Below are positions 9,210 through 17,327 of a DNA stretch of 64,000 nt, one piece after another. A model generated the notes under the pieces. It saw nothing but the letters and a program-made list of their open reading frames with translations. It did not search any database and was not told where the DNA came from. A program made the position numbers and the translations under genes. Position 1 is the stretch's first letter, and each line of letters opens with the position of its first letter. This DNA comes from Duganella sp. CF458 (GTDB taxonomy: Bacteria; Pseudomonadota; Gammaproteobacteria; Burkholderiales; Burkholderiaceae_D), in NCBI RefSeq assembly GCF_900113115.1, contig NZ_FOOF01000010.1, positions 233,264 through 297,263 on the forward strand, in the 5' to 3' direction.

Positions 9210-11591
9210 TTGTCAAGCCATTCGATCCTGCGTAACGCCGTCCTGACCGCGCTGTATGGCGCCGGTGCCCTGTCTGCCCTGCCCGCCGTAGCCCAAACCC
9301 AAGCCCAAGCCGCCGCCGGCGATATCACCGTGGTTAACGTGGTCGGTTCGCGCCGCGCCACCAGCTCGCTCACCGATACCGTGGCGCCGGTCGATGTGAT
9401 TTCCCTGAGCAAGGCCTCCGAGCAAGGCGCGCAGTTCGACCTGGCACAAACCTTGACCTTCATTTCGCCATCGTTCAACTCGACCCGCCAGACCGGTGCC
9501 GACGGCGCCGACCTGGTGGACTCCGCCGCACTGCGCGGCCTGAGCTCGGACCAGACCCTGGTGCTGGTGAACGGCAAGCGCCGCCACACCTCCGCCCTGG
9601 TCAACATCTTCGGCGCCCGCAACCGCGGCGCCACCGGTACCGACATGAACGCCATCCCGGTGATGGCGATCAAGGACGTGCAAGTGCTGCGCGACGGCGC
9701 TGCTGCGCAATACGGTTCGGACGCCATTGCCGGCGTGATGGACATCGGCCTGAAAAAGAACGTGGGCTGCGAATCGGCAGTCGGCTACGGCCAGTACGGC
9801 GCGGGCGACGGCAAGAACTGGCTGGCATCGGCCTACTGCGGCTTCGCGGTGGCCGGCGGCACGGTCGGCATCACCGGCGAATTCCTGGACCGCGGCCGCT
9901 CCAACCGCGCCGAGGAAGGCAACCCGCGCACCATTGGCGACTCCAAGTCCAAGAACAAGACCCTGTACGTGAATGGCGAGATCCCGGCCGGCCCTGGCCG
10001 TGTGTACTTCACCGGCGGCGTGCAGCAACGCGACGCTTCCAGCGCGGCCTGGGCGCGCAACGGCAGCGACGACATCCCGACCCGCAACTCCGCCGCCATG
10101 TACCCGAACGGCTTCGTCCCGTTCATCAACGGCGACCTGGATGACCGTTACGCCATCTTCGGCTACAAGCAAAAGATCGGCGAATGGAATGCCGACCTGT
10201 CGCAAACTTACGGCTACAACCGCCTCAAATACAACATCAGCAATACGCTGAACGCCTCCATCGCCAACCTGGACCTGCTGAACGGCGGCAAAGGCATCAG
10301 CCCCGACCGGTTCGACGCGGGCGGCTTCTCGTTCCAGCAGTCGACCACCAACTTCGACATGAACCGCTACTTCGAAGGCCTGGTGGGCCAAGGCTTGAAC
10401 GTGGCGTTCGGCGCCGAATACCGCGCCGAGAAATACAAGATTTACGCCGGCGAGCCTGGCTCGTACATCGACGCCGACGGCGCCGGCGGCGGCAATGCCG
10501 GCAGCCAGGGCTTCCCGGGCTTCCAGCCGGGCGACGTGACCAACGCCAAGCGCCACAGCAGCGCCGCCTACCTTGACCTGGAAGCGGACCTGACCCAGAA
10601 GGCCCGCCTGCAAGGCGCCCTGCGCTGGGAGAAGTACAGCGACTTCGGCTCCACCGTGACCGGCAAGATCGCAGGCAGCTACCGCGTGACCGATCCGGTG
10701 CTGCTGCGCGCATCGGCATCGACCGGTTTCCGCGCGCCGTCGCTGCAGCAGGCTTACTTCTCCTCGACCTACACCGACTTCGTGGGCGGCGTGCCGACCG
10801 ATATCTCGATCACCCCGGCCGTGGGCCCGGTCGGCAAGGTGGCCGGCCTCGATCCGCTGAAAGAAGAGAAATCGCGCAGCTTCACCTTCGGCGCCACCTG
10901 GACGCCGAACGCGGACCTGTCGGTCACCGCCGACCTGTACCACATCAAGATCAAGGACCGCATCGTGCTGTCCGGCCTGTTCGATGAGTCGAACTACCCC
11001 ACCCTGGCCGCCAAGCTGGCGACCCTGGGCGTGGGCGGCGCGCAATTCTTCGTCAACTCGGTCGACACCAAGACCCAGGGCCTGGACCTGACCGCATCGC
11101 ACAAGAGCACCCTGTTCGGCAACAAGCTGACCACCTTCCTGGCCGCGAACTTCAGCAAGACCGAGGTGACCGACATCCACGCCCCGGCAGCGCTGCAAGG
11201 CTTCGAGGACGTGCTGCTGTCCGAGCGCGAACGCCTGTTCCTGGAACAGGGCGGCCCGCGCCGCAAAGCCACCCTGGGCTTCGACTACGTCACCGGCCCG
11301 CTGGAAACGAACTTCAAGATCATCCACTTCGGCCCGCAAACCCTGGGCACCTGGAGCGGCACCGCAGCCGGCGTGGCGAACCAGAAGTACCAAGCGAAGA
11401 CCTCGGCCGACCTTGGCTTCACCTACGCCTTCAGCAAGAACGCGAAACTGAGCTTCGGCGCCGCCAACATCTTCGACGTGCACCCGACGCCGCAAGACCC
11501 GAACGAAACCGACAACGGCTTCAAGTACGAGAGCGTGCAGTTCGGCCTGAACGGCGTGTCCTACTTCGCCCGCCTGCACCTGAAGTTCTAA
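9210..11591 (+). CDS. TonB-dependent outer-membrane receptor
   Basis: An outer-membrane beta-barrel importer that would be energised by TonB-ExbBD. The 793-residue protein has a signal peptide ending near AVAQ at about 30. The plug domain (roughly 40-190) includes LRGLSSDQTLVLVNGKRR and DVQVLRDGAAAQYGSDAIAG. The barrel finishes in the classical terminal aromatic FARLHLKF. I chose a TTG start at 9210 because TTGGAG precedes it at 7 bases and the signal peptide begins right after; the open frame extends 28 codons further upstream without resembling a leader. The ligand cannot be told from sequence. No transport operon follows; downstream is a large palindrome. Confidence 0.93.
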   Translation: MSSHSILRNAVLTALYGAGALSALPAVAQTQAQAAAGDITVVNVVGSRRATSSLTDTVAPVDVISLSKASEQGAQFDLAQTLTFISPSFNSTRQTGADGADLVDSAALRGLSSDQTLVLVNGKRRHTSALVNIFGARNRGATGTDMNAIPVMAIKDVQVLRDGAAAQYGSDAIAGVMDIGLKKNVGCESAVGYGQYGAGDGKNWLASAYCGFAVAGGTVGITGEFLDRGRSNRAEEGNPRTIGDSKSKNKTLYVNGEIPAGPGRVYFTGGVQQRDASSAAWARNGSDDIPTRNSAAMYPNGFVPFINGDLDDRYAIFGYKQKIGEWNADLSQTYGYNRLKYNISNTLNASIANLDLLNGGKGISPDRFDAGGFSFQQSTTNFDMNRYFEGLVGQGLNVAFGAEYRAEKYKIYAGEPGSYIDADGAGGGNAGSQGFPGFQPGDVTNAKRHSSAAYLDLEADLTQKARLQGALRWEKYSDFGSTVTGKIAGSYRVTDPVLLRASASTGFRAPSLQQAYFSSTYTDFVGGVPTDISITPAVGPVGKVAGLDPLKEEKSRSFTFGATWTPNADLSVTADLYHIKIKDRIVLSGLFDESNYPTLAAKLATLGVGGAQFFVNSVDTKTQGLDLTASHKSTLFGNKLTTFLAANFSKTEVTDIHAPAALQGFEDVLLSERERLFLEQGGPRRKATLGFDYVTGPLETNFKIIHFGPQTLGTWSGTAAGVANQKYQAKTSADLGFTYAFSKNAKLSFGAANIFDVHPTPQDPNETDNGFKYESVQFGLNGVSYFARLHLKF

Positions 11592-11605
11592 GCGCCGCAA
11601 CGGCC

Positions 11606-11654
11606 GAGCCCGTGTCCCACCTTGGGGTCAGACCCCACGGTGGGACACGGGCTC
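11606..11654. repeat. large intergenic inverted repeat with GGGGTCAGACCCC core
   Basis: Two 24-base arms pair around a single central A at 11630 with one mismatch (T11622 against C11638). The core is GGGGTCAGACCCC and the outer arms pair GAGCCCGTGTCCCACC with its complement. It lies 15 bases after the TonB-receptor stop. No T-run follows on either strand, so it is not an ordinary intrinsic terminator. The core motif recurs at 50033-50040 and 63465-63472. It looks like a REP-type element, but that is an inference. Confidence 0.85.
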
Positions 11655-11736
11655 TTGCGCATGGTTTGATGTAGCGCAAAGACGCGTCCGGTCAATTGAT
11701 GCAATGTGGAATCACAACCCACTCGGAGGAGGTGCT

Positions 11737-11928
11737 ATGGCTGCAATGACGATCCACCTGGCTGGCGACGTTATTTCCGCAATCGCCAAATGGGCGCCGG
11801 TAGAACACATGTCGGCGGAAGAATTCATCCTCAGCGCCGTGTCCGAAAAGTGCGCGAAAGCGACCGCACTGGAGGAAGTCGAGACCTTCTGGCGCGACCT
11901 CGCCCTCCCTCTACCCCTTCGAAATTAG
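11737..11928 (+). CDS. small protein of unknown function (63 aa)
   Basis: A 63-residue acidic, Ala-rich protein. It has a strong ribosome site, GGAGGAGG at 11725-11732, just before the ATG, which is the main reason to believe in it; the frame also opens further upstream at 11704 without a site. The middle section MSAEEFILSAVSEKCAK resembles the helix pair of small ribbon-helix-helix proteins, but the match is loose and no toxin gene is adjacent. Its last 18 bases overlap the end of the CoaD-HD fusion gene on the other strand. I cannot assign a function. Confidence 0.6.
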   Translation: MAAMTIHLAGDVISAIAKWAPVEHMSAEEFILSAVSEKCAKATALEEVETFWRDLALPLPLRN

Positions 11929-13041
11929 CGCCAGCTCGGCGCCCATGTTCGCAATCGCCGCGGCAGTGTAGTTATCGGTGAAGAACGGGTCGGCGAACAG
12001 CGTGCCCGCTTCCGCCTTGCTGCGCAGATGGGCGAGGACCTGGGCCCGCTGGCTGTTGTAGCGCTGTTCCGGCACATGGGCGTATTCGCCGCGGATGCCG
12101 CGTGCATAGGCCTGGTACACCTCGGCTTCCTGGCCGAGGATGGCCAGGTCCACCGACAGCATGGTGTCTTTCAGCGGGTGCACCACTGCGCCGCCCTGGA
12201 AGTGGTCGGTGGCGCGGATCAGGGTCGCCACCTCGTCGGCGCGCACGGCGTCCGCTTCCAGGCCGCTGCCCAGCCACAATCGTGCGCTGGCTTCTTCATT
12301 CGTCACATCGCCTGCGCCGTGGGCATACACCGCGTCGTGGAACCAGAAGGCCGCTTTGACCAGGGCCACGTCGGCCGGCGCCGCGCCGGTATTGGCGGCC
12401 CAGGCGCGGATCTCCGCCAGGCCGTGCACCAGGTGGTCGAGGTTATGGTAATGGCGCGCGGCGCCGCCGTAGGCTGCCTCGCCGGTCACGCGCTCGAACC
12501 AGTCGGCCGCATGCGGGCGTTCGCACCACAGGCTGTCCCACTCCTTGCGCAGCCAGCCCAGGATCCAGGCCTGGTAAGCCGGCGCGGGGACGAATTTCTT
12601 CATGGTCCAGTTCCAGCCGACCGGCCCCTCCAGCGCCTTGACGAAACTGGAGCTGACCGAACCCAGGTCGCGCGGCGGCATCACGAACAGCGTCTTGGCG
12701 CCGCCGATCACTTCCACATTGGTTTGCTGGATCAGGTTTTCATAATCGAAATCGGCGGTGCTGCGGATGCCGCGGATCAGGTAATCGACCCCGTTGCGCT
12801 TGGCCACGCGCGCCGTGTATTCGCTCTTGACGATCTGCACGCTGACATTGCCCCAGCCGCGCTCGGCGCAGCTGGCCAGCACGATGGCCTTGCGTTCTTC
12901 GGCCGAGAATTTGGGCGCCTTGGTGGAGTTCTCGGACAGGAATACAACCACTTCCTCCGCGATGGAACGCGCTTCGCCAATGACCCACATATGGCCGTTG
13001 GTGATGGGGTCCAAGGTCCCCGAGAAACCGATCTTCTGCAT
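11911..13041 (-). CDS. pantetheine-phosphate adenylyltransferase fused to HD-superfamily hydrolase
   Basis: A 376-residue two-domain fusion. Residues 1-160 match PPAT (CoaD), which adenylylates 4'-phosphopantetheine in coenzyme A synthesis. Conserved features are DPITNGH (T14, H17), a Lys in STKAPKF, LIRGIRSTADFDYE around 88-101 and the SSSF phosphate motif near 130. Residues about 165-376 match the predicted metal-dependent HD phosphohydrolase family COG4339: HYHNLDH at 197-203, FHD at 234-236, Asp298 in SVDLAILG, then the IRGEYAHVP helix. All expected metal ligands are present in the HD half, and the PPAT motifs look intact. Single-domain CoaD is normally about 160 residues. A housekeeping coaD may exist elsewhere. 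It is next to, but 29 bases clear of, a histidine kinase gene. Confidence 0.88.
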   Translation of the reverse strand: MQKIGFSGTLDPITNGHMWVIGEARSIAEEVVVFLSENSTKAPKFSAEERKAIVLASCAERGWGNVSVQIVKSEYTARVAKRNGVDYLIRGIRSTADFDYENLIQQTNVEVIGGAKTLFVMPPRDLGSVSSSFVKALEGPVGWNWTMKKFVPAPAYQAWILGWLRKEWDSLWCERPHAADWFERVTGEAAYGGAARHYHNLDHLVHGLAEIRAWAANTGAAPADVALVKAAFWFHDAVYAHGAGDVTNEEASARLWLGSGLEADAVRADEVATLIRATDHFQGGAVVHPLKDTMLSVDLAILGQEAEVYQAYARGIRGEYAHVPEQRYNSQRAQVLAHLRSKAEAGTLFADPFFTDNYTAAAIANMGAELALISKG

Positions 13042-13070
13042 GCCCTGCTCCGATTGTCAAAAACGACATT

Positions 13071-14408
13071 CTAGCGCGGGGCAAACTCCACCGTCACTTT
13101 CAGCCCGCCCAGGCGTTCCGAAGCGTCCAGCGCCAGCTTGGCGCCATGCCGCTCGGCGATGGCCCGGATAATGGCCAGGCCAAGGCCGCTGCCCTGGGCT
13201 TCGCTGCCCGGCACGCGGTAGAAGCGGTGGAACACGCGCTGGCGCTCTTCCGGCTCGATACCGGGGCCGCTGTCCTCCACCACCAGCCGCGGCCCGGCGC
13301 CGCCCGCCGCAGCCAGCACCGACACGTCGACGGTGCCGCCGGCCGGTGTGTACTTGACGGCGTTGTCGACCAGGTTGCGCAGCAGGATCACCAGGGCGTC
13401 GCCCTGCCCCTGCACCGTTGCCTCGTCGGCCTGCTCCAGGCCAAGGTCGATGGTGCGTGCTTGCGCGGCGCCGGCCATGTCGCCCACCGCGCGCTTGGCC
13501 AATTCGGCCAGTCCGACCGGCTCCAGCTTGGCGTCGGTCGCCTCGGTACGCGCCAGCACCAGCAATTGTTCGACCAGGCGCGAAGCCCGCTCCACGCCGG
13601 CCGACAAGCGGCCGATCGCCACGTCGCGCGCTTCGCTGCAATCGGCGCGCGCCAGGCTGAGGATCTGCAGCTTGAGCGCGGCCAGCGGCGTGCGCAGTTC
13701 GTGCGCCGCATCGGCCACGAAGTTCTGCTGCGCCTCGAACGCCGCCTGCACGCGCGAAAACAGCAGGTTCAGCTCCTGCACCAGCGGCCGCACCTCGTCC
13801 GGCAGGTCGGCATCGGAAACTTCGGACAGGTCGTCGGCCTTGCGCGAAGCGAGCTGCCGCTGCACGCGCGCCACCGGCGCCAGCGAGCCCGACACCACCC
13901 ACCACACGACAATCATCAGCACCGGCGCCATCAGCGCGATCGGGCCGACGGTGCGCAGCGCCAGCGTGCCGGCCATGCGCTTGCGCACGGCCAGGTCCTG
14001 GGCGATCTGGATGGTCTGGGTCGCGGTCTGCGCCGAGAACACGCGGTAGGTGGTGCCATTGGCGCGCACATTGGAGAAACCCAGCACGGCGCGCTGCGGC
14101 AGCTCCGCGCGCGACAGCGAGCGGAACACCTGGATGCCGTCCGGCGTCCACACCTGCACCACCATTTCGTCGTTGCCGGGATCATTGGGGTCGCGGTTGC
14201 CGGTGGCCGCCATCGGCGCGTTGGAGCGCAGCGACATGGCCATCTGCTGCATGTGGTAGTCGAAGATCTGGTCGGCGTCGTTCAGCGCCGAGCTGTAGGC
14301 GATCATGGCCTGCGCCACGGCAGCCATGGTGATCGCCGCCAGCAAGAACCATAGCAGGCGCCCACGCAGCGAGTGCGTGACGTTGACCTTCGGGACCCCC
14401 ATCATCAT
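13071..14408 (-). CDS. two-component sensor histidine kinase
   Basis: An inner-membrane sensor kinase of 445 residues. TM1 is about 17-38 and TM2 about 153-172, enclosing a periplasmic sensor of roughly 110 residues. A HAMP-like linker follows, then the phosphoacceptor His236 in DAAHELRTPLAAL. The ATPase domain has the N-box region RNLVDNAVKYTP, the G1 motif EDSGPGIEP and GSGLGLAII. The architecture resembles QseC/PmrB-type kinases. Its start overlaps the stop of the response-regulator gene as ATGA, so the pair is translationally coupled. The signal is not evident; the HtrA-type protease gene upstream suggests envelope stress. Confidence 0.95.
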   Translation of the reverse strand: MMMGVPKVNVTHSLRGRLLWFLLAAITMAAVAQAMIAYSSALNDADQIFDYHMQQMAMSLRSNAPMAATGNRDPNDPGNDEMVVQVWTPDGIQVFRSLSRAELPQRAVLGFSNVRANGTTYRVFSAQTATQTIQIAQDLAVRKRMAGTLALRTVGPIALMAPVLMIVVWWVVSGSLAPVARVQRQLASRKADDLSEVSDADLPDEVRPLVQELNLLFSRVQAAFEAQQNFVADAAHELRTPLAALKLQILSLARADCSEARDVAIGRLSAGVERASRLVEQLLVLARTEATDAKLEPVGLAELAKRAVGDMAGAAQARTIDLGLEQADEATVQGQGDALVILLRNLVDNAVKYTPAGGTVDVSVLAAAGGAGPRLVVEDSGPGIEPEERQRVFHRFYRVPGSEAQGSGLGLAIIRAIAERHGAKLALDASERLGGLKVTVEFAPR

Positions 14409-15064
14409 GCTTTAGGCACCATGTAGCCGAGGCCGCGCACGTTCTGGATCAGTTCCGACCCGAGCTTCTTGCGCAAGCCGTGGATATACACTTCCACCGC
14501 GTTGGAATTGACTTCGTCCTTCCAGCTGTACAGCTTTTCTTCCAGCTGCGCGCGCGACAGCACGATGCCGGGGCGCGCGATCAGCGCTTCCAGCACGGCC
14601 CATTCGCGGGCCGACAGGCTGACCGGCTGGCCGTTGGCAATCACTTCCCGCGTCTGCGGATTGATCGACACCCCCTTGTGCTCGAACACCGGTTCGGCGC
14701 GGCCGGCGGCGCGGCGCAGCAAGGCACGGATGCGGGCCAGCAGCTCGTCCAGGTCGTAGGGCTTGAGCACATAGTCGTCGGCGCCCGCGTCCAGCCCGGC
14801 AATGCGCTGCTCCACCGCGTCGCGCGCGGTCGCCACCAGCACCGGCGTCAGCTCCTTGCGCGTGCGCATCGAGCGCAACACCTCCAGGCCATCCTTCTTC
14901 GGCAGGCCCAGGTCCAGCAGCACCAGGTCGTAAGTCTGGGTTTGCAGGGCGGTGTCGGCCATCGCGCCATCCTTGACCCAATCGACGGCGTAGTGCTCTG
15001 CCCTGAGCAGGTCGAGCACTACCTCGCCGATCATCGTGTCGTCTTCTACCAGCAGGAGGCGCAT
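14405..15064 (-). CDS. OmpR-family response regulator
   Basis: A 219-residue DNA-binding response regulator. The receiver domain (1-115) has the acidic pair in VEDD (7-9), phosphoacceptor Asp51 in LLDLGLP and the conserved Lys in YVLKPYD. The winged-helix domain (about 125-219) contains SAREWAVLEAL and the recognition-helix region NAVEVYIHGLRKKLG, ending in the GLGYMV wing. It is the partner of the following kinase gene. It lies 23 bases downstream of the HtrA-type protease gene on the same strand, so all three may share a transcript. Closest in style to QseB/PmrA regulators. Confidence 0.95.
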   Translation of the reverse strand: MRLLLVEDDTMIGEVVLDLLRAEHYAVDWVKDGAMADTALQTQTYDLVLLDLGLPKKDGLEVLRSMRTRKELTPVLVATARDAVEQRIAGLDAGADDYVLKPYDLDELLARIRALLRRAAGRAEPVFEHKGVSINPQTREVIANGQPVSLSAREWAVLEALIARPGIVLSRAQLEEKLYSWKDEVNSNAVEVYIHGLRKKLGSELIQNVRGLGYMVPKA

Positions 15065-15087
15065 TTCTTACTACCTTTCTTGTTTTG

Positions 15088-16572
15088 TTAGCCGAGGCGC
15101 ACCGGGATAAAGATGCGGTCCTCGCCGCGCTGGATCAGCAGCGCTACGGATTTCGTCGATTTTGCCACGAGGTCGCGCACATCGTTCACGGAAGTGACAG
15201 CCCGGCCATTCACCGACAGCAGCACGTCGCCCGGCTGCACGCCGGCGCTGGCGGCCGCGCCGCCGGCATCCTCGATCAGCAAGCCCGATGCCAGGCCCGA
15301 TTCGCGGCGTTCCTGCGGGTCGAGCTGGCGCAGCGACAAACCGAGGCGCAGCTTGGCGGCCGCTTCATCGTTCTGCAGCGCGGCCACATTGCGCTCCGAA
15401 GCGTTGCCCAACTTGCCTTCCAGCGTGATGGTTTTACCCTGGCGCCATACCTCAAGCGCTACTTTATCACCCGGCATGGCCAAGCCCACCATTGCCGGCA
15501 GGTCGCCGGAAGCGACGATCTTCTGGCCGTTCATCTTGCGGATCACGTCGCCCGCCTTCAGGCCAAGCTTGTCGGCCGGGCCGCCGCGCTCCACGTTCGA
15601 CACCAGCGCGCCTTCCGGCGACTCCAGGTCGAACGAGTCGGCGAAGCCCTGGTTCACCTCCTGCACCATCACGCCCAGGCGCGCATGCACCACCTTGCCG
15701 GTCTTGACCACCTGGTCGCGCACGCGGGTCGCCACGTCGATCGGGATCGAGAACGACAGGCCCTGGTAGCCGCCGCTCTGGCTGTAGATCTGCGAGTTGA
15801 TGCCGATCACTTCGCCCTTGGTGTTGAACAGCGGGCCGCCCGAGTTGCCGGGATTGATTGCCACGTCGGTCTGGATGAAGGGCACGTTGGAGTCGTCCGG
15901 CAGGGAGCGGCCCTTGGCGCTGACCACACCGGCGGTCACCGTGTTTTCCAGCCCGAACGGGGAGCCGATGGCCAGCACCCACTCGCCCACTTTGACGTCG
16001 GTGGAGCGGCCCAGCGGCACCACCGGCAGGTTCTTGGCCTCGATTTTCAGCACGGCCACGTCGGTTTTCGGATCGGAGCCCAGCACTTTGGCGCGGAATT
16101 CGCGGCGGTCGGTCAGCTTGACCGTCACCTCGCTGGCGTCGCGCACCACGTGGGCATTGGTCAGGATGATGCCGTCGGCGCTGACGATAAAGCCGGAGCC
16201 GACGCCATGGGTCGGGCTGGGCGCGCCGCCGCGGCCGCGCTGGCCAGGCATCTGGAAGCGGCGGAAGAATTCGTAGAATGGATCGTTTTCCGCATCGTCG
16301 TCGCCGCGGAATTGCGCCTTGGTGGTACCGGTGGTGCTGATATTCACCACCGCCGGACCGTTGCGCGTCGCGATCACGCTGAAGTCAGGCAGGGAAATCA
16401 TCGGCGCGGGTACCGGCGCCGGCGCGCCCTGGGCGGCATTGGCCGGGACGTTGGCGGTAACCACAGGATGCGGCGATGCGAAGGCCTGGCTCTGCTGGAC
16501 AGCGATGGCTGCACCGGCACCGATAACACCGGCGGTGGCCAGGGCGAGGAACATGGTGGTGGCGTTGCGCAT
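15088..16572 (-). CDS. HtrA/DegQ-type periplasmic serine protease
   Basis: An ATP-independent protease-chaperone for the periplasm, 494 residues. A signal peptide or anchor occupies the first 35 residues. The trypsin-like triad is His141 (TNAHVV), Asp171 (DPKTDVAVLK) and Ser244 (NPGNSGGPLFN). Two PDZ domains follow, about 285-375 and 395-485. The start codon was placed at the ATG preceded by AGGAGT at 7 bases; an upstream in-frame ATG has no ribosome site. It belongs to the MucD/DegP/DegQ group. Hsp20 lies upstream, separated by a terminator. A perfect palindrome AGACGCGTCT at 16631-16640, 59 bases before the start, could be an operator. Confidence 0.95.
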   Translation of the reverse strand: MRNATTMFLALATAGVIGAGAAIAVQQSQAFASPHPVVTANVPANAAQGAPAPVPAPMISLPDFSVIATRNGPAVVNISTTGTTKAQFRGDDDAENDPFYEFFRRFQMPGQRGRGGAPSPTHGVGSGFIVSADGIILTNAHVVRDASEVTVKLTDRREFRAKVLGSDPKTDVAVLKIEAKNLPVVPLGRSTDVKVGEWVLAIGSPFGLENTVTAGVVSAKGRSLPDDSNVPFIQTDVAINPGNSGGPLFNTKGEVIGINSQIYSQSGGYQGLSFSIPIDVATRVRDQVVKTGKVVHARLGVMVQEVNQGFADSFDLESPEGALVSNVERGGPADKLGLKAGDVIRKMNGQKIVASGDLPAMVGLAMPGDKVALEVWRQGKTITLEGKLGNASERNVAALQNDEAAAKLRLGLSLRQLDPQERRESGLASGLLIEDAGGAAASAGVQPGDVLLSVNGRAVTSVNDVRDLVAKSTKSVALLIQRGEDRIFIPVRLG

Positions 16573-16646
16573 GATTAAACTCCTGGTGAAGATTGCTTTC
16601 TCAACGGCTCTAATATGCGGCATCAAACTTAGACGCGTCTTAACGC

Positions 16647-16672
16647 AAAAAAGGCCGGAAATCCGGCCTTTT
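16647..16672 (-). terminator. intrinsic terminator after hsp20
   Basis: Read on the minus strand, a 6-7 base-pair GGCCGG/CCGGCC stem with a short loop is followed by six T residues. It lies 18 bases after the hsp20 stop and should separate hsp20 from the protease gene. Confidence 0.85.
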
Positions 16673-16690
16673 CATGAAAGCTGGACGCGT

Positions 16691-17146
16691 TTAAGCGGCA
16701 GCTTTCTGCTCCAGGGCAGCGTGGTTGACCACGCCGTCAATCGCAATCTTGCGGGCCTTCAGGGCTTCCGGCACTTCGCGCACCAGTTCAATGGTGAGCA
16801 TGCCGTTGTCGAACGAAGCACCCGTCACCTTCACGTGGTTGGCGAGCTGGAAGCGCTGTTCGAAATCGCGGAAAGCGATGCCGCGGTGCAGGAAGGTTTT
16901 CTCCTGGCCGTCTTTCTGCTTGCGGCCAGTCACCACCAGGGAATCGCGCTCGGAGGTGATATCGATTTCGCTACGGTCGAAGCCGGCCAGCGCCATCACG
17001 ATACGGTACTGGTCTTCAGTCACCAGCTCGACATTGTAGGGTGGGTAGCTCGGCTGGTCGCTGCGATGCGAATCATTCAGCATCTGGGCCAGGCGGTCGA
17101 AGCCGATAGCGGAACGATACAGTGGGGTCAGGTCAAAAGTACGCAT
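16691..17146 (-). CDS. small heat-shock protein Hsp20 (IbpA-like)
   Basis: A 151-residue small heat-shock chaperone that holds unfolding proteins for refolding by DnaK/ClpB. The N-terminus RTFDLTPLYRSAIGFDRL is very close to enterobacterial IbpA. The alpha-crystallin domain covers about 33-125, with NVELVTEDQYRIVMALAGF and the FDNGMLTIEL strand. The start was set at the second ATG. AAAGGA sits 7 bases before it but only 1 base before the first ATG, and IbpA proteins begin with this Met-Arg. A promoter with heat-shock and vegetative features and a ROSE-like hairpin precede it. It is divergent from the M61 peptidase gene. Confidence 0.96.
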   Translation of the reverse strand: MRTFDLTPLYRSAIGFDRLAQMLNDSHRSDQPSYPPYNVELVTEDQYRIVMALAGFDRSEIDITSERDSLVVTGRKQKDGQEKTFLHRGIAFRDFEQRFQLANHVKVTGASFDNGMLTIELVREVPEALKARKIAIDGVVNHAALEQKAAA

Positions 17147-17150
17147 GTTC

Positions 17151-17206
17151 ATATCCTTTCAAGGTTAAGCGATATAAGGTCCGGCGGTCCCCGGCTGGGC
17201 AACCGC
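17151..17206 (-). promoter_or_regulatory. candidate ROSE-like RNA thermometer in the hsp20 leader
   Basis: In the hsp20 leader, ATATCGCTT (17175 to 17167) can pair with AAAGGATAT (17159 to 17151). This hides the Shine-Dalgarno sequence around an internal G-G opposition. That arrangement, a U-Y-G-C-U strand facing the AGGA site, is the hallmark of ROSE thermometers of bacterial small heat-shock genes. A more stable GC-rich hairpin (17184-17206, GCGGT pairing with ACCGC) lies just upstream, as in known ROSE leaders. Folding was done by eye; a competing short CCU/AGG hairpin is possible. Confidence 0.55.
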
Positions 17207-17213
17207 TGAATCC

Positions 17214-17243
17214 GATATAAGTGCCCCCCAAAAGGATTTCAAG
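17214..17243 (-). promoter_or_regulatory. hsp20 promoter with overlapping sigma-32 and sigma-70 features
   Basis: On the minus strand TTGAAA (17242-17237) is followed after exactly 17 bases by TATATC (17219-17214), a good vegetative promoter. The same place reads CTTGAA, then 14 bases, then CACTTATA, which partly fits the heat-shock sigma-32 pattern. The start site would be about 60 bases before the hsp20 start, leaving the thermometer hairpins in the leader. Confidence 0.5.
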
Positions 17244-17327
17244 AGTTTTTTTTCGCGTTACGTTCCGAAACAATCCGGCTTCCCCTGCGTGCTAAACTCG
17301 CCCGTCGCACTTTCCTCGTTGAAATAA

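Noticed and set aside
9213..11600. A very long open frame antisense to the TonB receptor gene
   Set aside because: High GC at third codon positions keeps the opposite strand free of stops; the sense frame has signal peptide, plug and barrel signatures. The same applies to long antisense frames over the M61, hrpA, edd, pgi and RND permease genes.
11737..11928. Small protein as antitoxin of a toxin-antitoxin pair
   Set aside because: No toxin-like gene is adjacent; its neighbours are the palindrome and the CoaD-HD fusion.
17125..17134. GGGGTCAGGT inside hsp20 as another copy of the palindrome core
   Set aside because: It encodes the conserved IbpA N-terminus (Asp-Leu-Thr-Pro) and has no inverted partner.
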